This document shows, one piece after another, positions 47,601-64,000 of a stretch of 64,000 nt of DNA. The stretch's first letter is position 1. Every line of letters begins with the position of its first letter. The stretch covers positions 37,397,639-37,461,638 of the forward strand of contig NC_067116.1 in assembly GCF_021347895.1 (NCBI RefSeq), in the 5' to 3' direction. The position numbers were made by a program, and so were the translations under genes. The DNA comes from Acanthochromis polyacanthus (taxonomy: Eukaryota; Chordata; Actinopteri; Pomacentridae). A model generated the notes under the pieces. The model had not been told where the DNA came from and ran no database searches. It was given only the letters and a program-made list of their open reading frames with translations.

Positions 47601-48814
47601 GACACGCGAAACTGACTCCAGCATGTGATGATCAGATTATATCTTTGTTTGATTAAAAATGTAGAAAAGCAGTGAAATTAAGCTTAATGAATCTTAAAAA
47701 TGAGTGTTATTAGCTCTTACAGCTACTGAATCTGTCATTTGAAGCTTCTAGCAAACACTGGATGGTGTAGCTATGATTCAGAGTCATAAACAGTTGTGGT
47801 TGTTATATTTATTGGTTCATTCATTCATAGGTTTTGGAGGGCTCATGTTAATCAGAGGGGTGGGTGTGGTCCCCCTAGAAAATACTGAGCATCAAATATT
47901 TCATTTTCTGTACTCTGGTGACTTTTTTATGCACCATTTTGTGCCTTTTCTGCATCAATTTACATCAAAATTGACTTTATTTCTGTATAGTCACTGGTAT
48001 TAATATGGAAAACTAAGATCTCCGGTTCCTCTATGGGGTAAAACAAAGCAGAAACTGGGCAAAAATGAGAAAGGAGACGTGTTTTTGTACTTTTAAACTT
48101 GTCATAACGCAGTATACTGCATGTCTCATAACAGGAACAGCATCCTCTCAGGGAACCTCTACTTTTGCATAGAAAAGTTGTTGGACAAAAAAGCTTCACG
48201 GTTAATCCTTAGACCTCACTTGATTTTACCTGTCCATATCTGTTCTAAATTTTAATTAAACATTCATTTGTTCATTTTTTATATCGTACTTACTGCCGTT
48301 TACTTGATTTCATTCATTCTTTTGTTTTCCATCTTCTGTCTTTCATCTGATGTGTTTTTTTTAATCTTACTACACTGTATATTTTCTAAATTTTGTGGCA
48401 CGTATCCTCTTCAACTTCCTCTGAAATCTCCACCTATGATTGACTTGTTTTTTTAAGGAAACTCTGGAGTTACCATCTAGATAAACAGGTCGGCTGCATG
48501 CCAGTGAGATTTGCAGTAAGGGGATAGTTGTCTGAGACGTTGCCTTTTGCAGGGGAAAACTTTAAATGTTTTCCACACAGCTGGAGTCTCACAGGTGGAG
48601 GCAGAGATTGTAGAAACTGTGTCCCCCTCTGCTGGATCTGTGAAGGAAATTATTTTCCTAATTTGACCAGCAAATGTTCCAGCTCACATGCAGTGTAGTC
48701 TTGTCCTGCCTGTGTGGGTGAAATGTTCAGTTGTAGACTTTCTGATCATTCTGTAGGTTTTGGTGTTGTAGAATTATGCTCCATTATGCTGTGAAGTGTT
48801 TCCAATATTTCATC

Positions 48815-51780
48815 CATTCCAGTTATATGAGGAGACTAGTTTTTGAAAAGGAGACAACATTACAACAATTATTTTCACCGCTAAGCTTCTTCAGTTGCTA
48901 ACCTACAATAAGACAATACATTTTTTTATTACAAGGTTCCCAAAATGAATATGTTTAATATATGCAAATGAGGCATTGCCCTATCTAGATATGCACTTAA
49001 GCTCAAAATTCTCATTTCATTTTGTTGACATGTTGACAGAATACAATAAACAGCCACACTAAAAGATTTTTTAAATATTTTTTTTAGTAAATAAAGTGTT
49101 CTATAACCCAATGTATGAATGATTTATGAACAACATGTCAGTAAAAACTGTCAGAATTTAAAGGATAAAAATAGGAGAAAGTTTCCGTTATGTAAATTCA
49201 ACTGGAGTGGAGATTTCTGGCTCACTTCAGATGAAAATGGCCTTTAAACACATATAAATATATATATCTTTATTGTAAATCACTATGTACAGTTAGAACT
49301 AATATACATCACTATATCTATACGAAATTTGACCTGTTGATTACTGACATTAAGGCAATTTTTTTTGTAGCACAAGTTCTCAGAATCCATTTTTTGCCAT
49401 GTCTTTAGGAATAAAATGTTCTAAAAAACAGACTATTACTGACATACATGTCTGTTAAAACCTTTATAATATAGATAATAATACTAAAACAGGGACTTTT
49501 GATTTATGTAAATGCTACTGAAGTGGAGAATTTTCACTTGATTGAGGAGAAAACAGCTTTTAAACATGCATATTATAAAAAACATGTATGTATTTTTTAC
49601 TGTAAAGCACATTATGGGTAGAATTTTTAACTAGATATTACCATTGAACTTTGCTAGTCTACTGTTTAGATTATTTTTTGCATTGCACATTTTCAGAAAT
49701 GTATGTATAAATATGCAAATGGGCTGTTTTCTAGTTAAATATGTGCTAATTTGCAAACATCTCTAATAGGTAAAGTGTAGTAAAACATACACCCAAGTGT
49801 AGATTGTGGAGATTCCTTTTTTCTACTCTGAAATAAGACAAAAGACAGTAAAATTACACTTCAAGATGTTACAGTAACTCTGTCTATGTAGGTTAGACAT
49901 TAACAGCATAAACTAACTAAAGTGTCCTTCACAGCTGAAATGTTATCAGTGGAGTCCAATCTTCACGTCACTGAAGGATTTCAAGGAAGACGAAGCTGTA
50001 ATCTGTGGATTTCCAATCATTTCAGAAATAATTATCACATTTCCTGGTGTCACTTCCTAGAATTCCATCAGTCAGTGGTGGAAGAAGTATTACATCATCT
50101 AATTAAGTAAAAGTACCAACACAGCAAAGTAAAAATACTCAGTTTAAAGCAAAGTTCTTCATTGAAGAATACTACTTGAGTAAAAGTACATAAGTACTAG
50201 CAAAATGTAGGTCAAATATTAAAATTCAAAGTCCTGGTTTGGTTCCTCTGACTGTTCTGTGACTCTACATGACATCATCTAAATACTAATACTGCATTAG
50301 TGACTGATCAGCACGTTGCTGTTAAAGGTGGAGCTCATTTAACCTACTTTATACAGATTTATATGCAGAGACACGTGATAACTTTGAGTGGATTCACGTG
50401 ATTCATGAGAGAGGAACGAAATAAAGGAGTTCTGATTCATAAATCTGTTTTGTGTTTTTGGACAACACCTCAGAACAAATGTTTTACTCAGACTTTTAGC
50501 TTTATCACATGTTCTTCATCATTATTATCATGAACAATGGATCTGTTCACCTGAATTCTAATTTGTGTGTTTTTTTTTTTACCCATTTGGCTTAAAAGAG
50601 CTATCACCTAGGTCGGCTTAAAAGTTCAGCTTCAAAATATGTAGATTAATTTATACGATGTTAGTTATTATTTTACACTGTTGAAGAAGACAGTGTAAAA
50701 GCTCTAGAAAAAGAGCTTATAGTTCTATTTTAAATGGTGTTAAAGATAAGTAATTTTATTTAGTTTTATTCCAGATATTGTGCTTTTTACAACCCAAATT
50801 TTCCAGCCATTTTTTTGTGGGAGGATATAAATGTTACAGTGCATGAGCCAGAGTTGAAATGCACTTTATTTTGTAGTCTTCCAGTGTTCTTTAATCTAAT
50901 ACATCTAAATTTATATATTTATGTTATTTATTGTTTCTTTGCATTTTGGTGGAGTTCATGATGAATAACTGTCCATCTTGTGCTTAAAAGGCAGCACAGT
51001 GACATTTACTTGAGTACACTTTTAAATACCTCTTTTTAAAAGTTTTGTTTACATTTACATGTAATATTGAACTCTGCTCAGTCAAAAATGTTCTTTAATA
51101 GCACGTCTTAGGACTTTTTTTTTTTACCTTCCTGACAGTGTAGAATTGATTATGTAGAAATCTCAAGTACTTAATTTTGTAGATTTACAGTGCTTTAGTG
51201 GTTTTAAGTTCTTTGCAAATGATTCACTGTTTATCAGTAGTTTTCCTGTCTTGTATAAAAATAAAAACACAATAACATTTCATGAAGTACATTTTAATAC
51301 CTATTTTTATGTAGATTTTTTACAATTTTTTTTACCTTCATCTTTTGTTTCATTCAGTATTGTGCTTTTTACAGCTCAAAATTTCTAGCCATTGTATGTG
51401 AAATAATATACATGTTACAAAGTGTGCCTTAATGTGAAAATGCACTTTATTTTATTTGTATTTAACAGTTTAAAATCGATGTGTTGCTCATTTGCATAAA
51501 AAGCAGCACAGTTGCATTATTTGAATTACGTTTTAGAGAAATATTTATTAGATCACATGCATATTTGATGTTATATTTTTATACTGTCTGCACATAATTT
51601 TTCAGCACTTAGGCAGGTTTTTTTGTTGTTTTTTTACCAGGACTATTTGAAGAAACGTGATTAGCTCTGAGTTGTATAATACTCTTTTATAAAACTGACT
51701 CTGAGAGGACCTTTAGCTCTGATTTATTGACATGCATACGCCGAACAGACGTGATGATTATGCATTTATTGCATTATTCC
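48815..51780. other. Intergenic region between arm 2 and rab11b
   Basis: AT-rich, with many short T and A runs and no supported exon. Apart from the MITE-like fragment at 50073-50215 I see no defined element. Frames here are short and lack splice context. Confidence 0.5.
50073..50215 (+). mobile_element. Fish MITE fragment (CAGTGGTGGAAGAAGTA end)
   Basis: Starts CAGTGGTGGAAGAAGTATTA and continues with AAGTAAAAGTACC, AAAAATACTC and TTGAGTAAAAGTACATAAG, a pattern I recognise from a very common teleost DNA-transposon derivative. Only one end is evident. Confidence 0.5.
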
Positions 51781-51969
51781 TGCGACTCTGCATACCAGTG
51801 AGTCACATGACCGCTCCGCGCCGCTTCACGCAACTCCGTCCATCCGCGGCTCTGCTCGTCCTGCGCAATGTGCGCATTGTCTGTTGTCATCTTGGCGCAG
51901 CAGCCTGATCAGGGCAGGGAAATTTCTCCTCTCATCACCGCAGGCTCTCGGAGGTGACCGTATCAAACA
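51781..51969 (+). promoter_or_regulatory. rab11b promoter / 5' UTR
   Basis: A locally GC- and CpG-richer stretch (for example CCGCTCCGCGCCGCTTCACG) in AT-rich surroundings, with GTCACATGAC (51802-51811), a palindromic E-box/M-box of the type bound by MiT/TFE and USF factors. No TATA box seen. The ATG context is CAAACAATGG. Confidence 0.5.
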
Positions 51970-59445
<7,476 letters not shown>

Positions 59446-60261
59446 CGCTCGACACTCGTCCTGTCCTCCACATTCACCGCGACATCACATCACCTGTGCA
59501 CTTTCTGTCCCCGTGGCTCTGCTCACAGCCAACTCCGCCATCACTTTATCCTCTTTTCTTTCTACCTTTTCATTCTGTTTTATATAGATAGTACTTTTGA
59601 AGTCACTCGTGCTCTTCTCTTCTGCCATGAAAGAAAAATTTCAGAAGCCTTTACGTCACTTGGTCAATCAAGTTGTTCATGGAGTCGGTGCGAAGGTTCC
59701 TGCAATGCAGGGACGAGGGACGAGGCGGTTGTCGCCGTTTTAACGAAGCCTGTGGAGTTGTTGGAACTCTGCTGAAACACCGTCACGTTGGGGGAGCTTG
59801 TGAAAAGCATTTCAATGGTTACCACTAGATGGTGCTGTGTAAATATAATACAGACAGTTACTCCAGCCTGAGGAAGCAGTATTACGATGTGGTTCTTACT
59901 TCCTTCGTACATCAGTTAAGTTATCATGCCAAAAATATCCTCATTATGTATTTATTGAAGACTATTTGGCTTAAGTTGTCATTGTTTTTCTTTCAGTTGA
60001 AGAACTGTAAAAAAAAAAAAAAAAAAAAAATTTACAATAAAATTCTTGACTTTAACAGCTTTGTGGATTTCCATTTACTTAGTGAACATTATGTATTGTA
60101 TAGTGCAGTTTTCAGAAAAGATGGGTCTGATTTAGTCAAGTTACTGGAAAGTACTCGTGCAAAAATGAGCACTTTAGTTGAACTTTATATTTCAAATAAT
60201 TTGTTAAGTACGTAAATAAGCTCCACTTTCACAGTGTTAAATTGCATCTTAAATATTAAAG
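59446..60261 (+). other. rab11b 3' UTR and flank
   Basis: No other gene. An A run (about 60009-60030) and AATAAA (60037-60042, in TTTACAATAAAATTC) mark the likely 3' end near 60060. The satellite begins about 200 bp further on. Confidence 0.65.
60037..60042 (+). terminator. rab11b polyadenylation signal
   Basis: AATAAA about 590 bp after the stop codon. Confidence 0.6.
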
Positions 60262-63200
60262 CATAATTTTAGTATGTCATCCAAAATGTGACAAAAATGT
60301 CATAGTTTAGTATGTCATCCAAAATATGGAAAAAAACGTCATAGTTTAGTATGTCGTGCAAAATATGTATATTATTTAGTATGTAATTCAAAATGTGGAA
60401 AAAACATCATGGTTAAGTATGTCATCCAACATATGGCAAAAACGTCATAGTTTAGTATGTCGTCTAAAATGTGGAAAAATGTCATTATTTAGTATGTAAT
60501 TCAAAATGTGGAAAAAAACATCATGGTTAAGTATGTCTTCCAAAATGTGACAAAAATGTCATAGTTTAGTATGTCGTCCAAAATGTGACAAAAACGTCAT
60601 AGTTTAGTATGTCGTCCAAAATGGAACAAAAATGTCATAGTTTAGTATGTCATCCAAAATGTCACAAAAACAGCATAGTTTAGTATGCCGTCCAAAATGT
60701 GACAAAAATGTCATAGTTTAGTATGTCGTCCAAAATTTGACAAAAATGTCATAGTTTAGTATGTCGTCCAAAATGTGACAAAAATGTCACACTTTAGTAT
60801 GTCGTCCAAAATGGGACAAAAATGTCATAGTTTAGTATGTCGTCCAAAATGTGACAAAAACGTCATAGTTTAGTATGTCGTCCAAAATGGAACAAAAATG
60901 TCATAGTTTAGTATGTCGTCCAAAATGTGACAAAAACGTCATAGTTTAGTATGTCGTCCAAAATGGAACAAAAACAGCATAGTTTAGTATGTCATCCAAA
61001 ATGTGGAAAAACATCATGGTTTATTATGTCGTCCAAAATATGGAAAAAATGTCAGAGTTTAGTCTGTTGTCCAAAATGTGAAAAAAAAACTTCATAGTTT
61101 AGTATGTCGTCCAAAATGTGACAAAAACGTCATAGTTTAGTATGTCGTCCAAAATGTGACAAAAACGTCATAGTTTAGTATGTCGTCCAAAATGTGACAA
61201 AAACGTCATAGTTTAGTATGTCGTCCAAAATGGGACAAAAATGTCATAGTTTAGTATGTCGTCCAAAATGTGACAAAAACGTCATAGTTTAGTATGTCGT
61301 CCAAAATGGGACAAAAATGTCATCGTTTAGTATGCCATCCAAAATGTGACAAAAATGCCATAGTTTAATATGTCATACAAAATGTGACAAAAATGTCATA
61401 GTTTAGTATGTCGTCCAAAATGTCACAAAAACGTCACACTTTAGTATGTCGTCTAAAATGGGAAAAAAATGTCATAGTTTAGTATGTCGTCCAAAATGTG
61501 ACAAAAATTTCGTTCAAACTGTGACAAAAATGTCACACTTTAGTATGTCGTCCAAAATGGGACAAAAATGTCATAGTTTAGTATGTCGTCCAAAATGTGA
61601 CAAAAACGTCATAGTTTAGTATGTCGTCCAAAATGGAACAAAAATGTCATAGTTTAGTATGTCGTCCAAAATGTGACAAAAACGTCATAGTTTAGTATGT
61701 CGTCCAAAATGTGACAAAAACGTCATAGTTTAGTATGTCGTCCAAAATGTGACAAAAACGTCATAGTTTAGTATGTCGTCCAAAATGGGACAAAAATGTC
61801 ATAGTTTAGTATGTCGTCCAAAATGTGACAAAAACGTCATAGTTTAGTATGTCGTCCAAAATGGGACAAAAATGTCATCGTTTAGTATGCCATCCAAAAT
61901 GTGACAAAAATGCCATAGTTTAATATGTCATACAAAATGTGACAAAAATGTCAGACTTTAGTATGCCGTCCAAAATGTCGGAAAAATTTCAGTTTATTAC
62001 GGCGTCCAAAATGTGAAAAAACTTCATAGTTTAGTATGTCGTCAAAAGTGGGACAAAAACGTCATAGTTTTGTATGTCATCCAAAATATGGAAAAAAAAC
62101 ATCATAGTTTAGTAAGCTGTCCAAAATGTGACAAAAACGTCATAGTTTAGTATGTCGTCCAAAATGTGACAAAAACGTCATAGTTTAGTATGTCGTCCAA
62201 AATGTGACAAAAACGTCATAGTTTAGTATGTCGTCCAAAATGGGACAAAAACGTCATAGTTTAGTATGTCGTCCAAAATGTGACAAAAACGTCATAGTTT
62301 AGTATGTCGTCCAAAATGGGACAAAAATGTCATAGTTTAGTATGTCGTCCAAAATGGGACAAAAATGTCATAGTTTACTATGTCGTCCAAAATGTGACAA
62401 AAATGTCAGAGTTTAGTATGTCGTCCAAAATGTGACAAAAACGTCATAGTTTAGTATGTCGTCTAAAATGTGGAAAAATGTCATTATTTAGTATGTAATT
62501 CAAAATGTGGAAAAAAACATCATGGTTAAGTATGTCTTCCAAAATGTGACAAAAATGTCATAGTTTAGTATGTCGTCCAAAATGTGACAAAAACGTCATA
62601 GTTTAGTATGTCGTCCAAAATGGGACAAAAACGTCATAGTTTAGTATGTCGTCCAAAATGGGACAAAAATGTCATAGTTTAGTATGTCGTCCAAAATGTG
62701 ACAAAAACGTCATAGTTTAGTATGTCGTCCAAAATGTCACAAAAACAGCATAGTTTAGTATGCCGTCCAAAATGTGACAAAAATGTCATAGTTTAGTATG
62801 TCGTCCAAAATGGAACAAAAACCTCATAGTTTAGTATGTCGTCCAAAATGTGACAAAAATGTCATAGTTTAGTATGTCGTCCAAAATGTCACAAAAACGT
62901 CACACTTTAGTATGTCGTCCAAAATGGGACAAAAATGTCATAGTTTAGTATGTCGTCCAAAATGTGACAAAAATGTCATAGTTTAGTATGTCGTCCAAAA
63001 TGTGACAAAAACGTCACACTTTAGTATGTCGTCCAAAATGGGACAAAAATGTCATAGTTTAGTATATCGTCCAAAATGTGACAAAAATTTCGTTCAAACT
63101 GTGGTAAAAATATCATAGTTTAGTATGTCATCCAAAATGTGGAAAAAACATCATGGTTTATTATGTCGTCCAAAATATGAAAAAAATGTCAGAGTTTAGT

Positions 63201-64000
63201 CTGTTGTCCAAAATGTGAAAAAAAACTTCATAGTTTAGTATGTCATCTAAAGTGGGACAAAAATGTCATCGTTTAGTATGCCATCCAAAATGTGACAAAA
63301 ATGCCATAGTTTAATATGTCATACAAAATGTGACAAAAATGTCAGACTTTAGTATGCCGTCCAAAATGTCGGAAAAATTTCAGAGTTTATTACGGCGTCC
63401 AAAACGTGAAAAAACTTCATAGTTTAGTATGTCGTCAAAAGTGGGACAAAAACGTCATAGTTTTGTATGTCATCCAAAATATGGAAAAAAAACATCATAG
63501 TTTAGTAAGCTGTCCAAAATGTGACAAAAACGTCATAGTTTAGTATGTCGTCCAAAATGTGACAAAAACGTCATAGTTTAGTATGTCGTCCAAAATGTGA
63601 CAAAACGTCATAGTTTAGTATGTCGTCCAAAATGTGACAAAAATGTCATAGTTTAGTATGTCGTCCAAAATGGGACAAAAACGTCATAGTTTAGTATGTC
63701 GTCCAAAATGGGACAAAAATGTCATAGTTTAGTATGTCGTCCAAAATGGGACAAAAATGTCATAGTTTAGTATGTCGTCCAAAATGTGACAAAAATGTCA
63801 GAGTTTAGTATGTCGTCCAAAATGTGACAAAAACGTCATAGTTTAGTATGTCGTCCAAAATGGGACAAAAATGTCATATGTCATCCAAAATGGAACAAAA
63901 ATGTCATAGTTTAGTATGTCGTCCAAAATGTCACAAAAACATCATAGTTTAGTAAGCTGTCCAAAATGTGACAAAAACGTCATAGTTTAGTATGTCGTCC
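60262..64000 (+). repeat. 38-bp satellite array, continues beyond the window
   Basis: About 98 head-to-tail units with consensus parts CATAGTTTAGTATGTCGTCC and AAAATGTGACAAAAACGT. Variants (GGGAC, GGAAC, GTCAC; CACTTTAG; AAATGTCAT) are shared between distant units. Blocks of variant units recur (for example 61876 and 63268), showing higher-order duplication. No ORF, and no spacer variation of the CRISPR kind. Confidence 0.95.

Larger units (their letters stand above)
36803..48814 (-). repeat. Right arm of the ~12-kb inverted duplication
   Basis: Reverse-complement counterpart of 1030-12920, carrying the intact stap2 copy. It has its own insertion (39716-40534) and lacks the arm-1 retroposon. 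The last recognisable match (GATGAAATATTGG on the complement) is near 48811; beyond that the flanks differ completely. Confidence 0.92.

Noticed and set aside
1030..48814. The two stap2 arms as uncollapsed haplotypes
   Set aside because: They are inverted relative to each other, have different outer flanks, differ by about 5% in exons and carry different insertions.
60262..64000. CRISPR-like array
   Set aside because: The units are directly head-to-tail with no unique spacers, in a vertebrate genome; it is a satellite.

Overview
The window is from a vertebrate genome, almost certainly a percomorph-type teleost. It has spliced genes with GT/AG introns, fish-typical DNA transposon remnants, GATA and CA microsatellites and a 38-bp satellite. 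The three host genes are fsd1 (last two exons, 24-306, +), stap2 (present twice, in opposite orientations) and rab11b (51970-59445, +). The fsd1-stap2 adjacency matches human chromosome 19p13.3, which supports both names.

Layout: 1-1030 holds the fsd1 3' end. 1030-12920 is the left arm of a ~12-kb inverted duplication and carries a stap2 copy with many small frame breaks (2670-12062). 12921-13513 is arm-1-only sequence, followed by a 25-N assembly gap (13514-13538). 13539-36802 is a retrovirus-like endogenous element in tandem: a left-truncated unit (pol-env), one shared LTR (19768-22126), then a unit with PBS, a long leader, gag-pro-pol, env and a 3' LTR (34464-36802). 36803-48814 is the right arm, with a stap2 copy on the minus strand whose 13 exons join into an open 421-codon frame. 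48815-51969 is intergenic DNA plus the rab11b promoter. 51970-60060 is rab11b, with nested transposon debris in intron 4. 60262-64000 is the satellite, running off the window.

The element is the most interesting content. The gag-pro-pol frame has a coiled-coil N-terminus, a capsid-like domain with a major homology region, no CCHC zinc knuckle, a retropepsin with DTA in place of DTG, and a second protease-like domain without catalytic residues. RT follows, then a dead RNase H-like tether and a second RNase H that keeps its catalytic residues: the retrovirus-type arrangement. Integrase with a GPY/F module closes pol. The envelope has its furin-type site only ~117 residues from the N-terminus, so most of the protein lies downstream of cleavage, as in F-type fusion proteins. 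The primer site matches elongator tRNA-Met. I suspect a deep-branching fish retrovirus lineage (the 'lokiretrovirus' type of sister group to Retroviridae is one candidate), but only a phylogeny can show it.

Order of events, inferred: (1) inverted duplication of stap2, with arms now differing by about 5% in the exons I compared; (2) arm-specific insertions (a retroposon in arm 1, a Harbinger-like element with a nested hAT in arm 2) and decay of the arm-1 gene; (3) recent insertion of the element about 50 bp past the arm-2 stap2 polyA signal, followed by LTR-mediated tandem duplication (LTRs differ by roughly 20 positions in 2.3 kb). The gap probably hides the palindrome centre, the outer 5' LTR and the first unit's gag.
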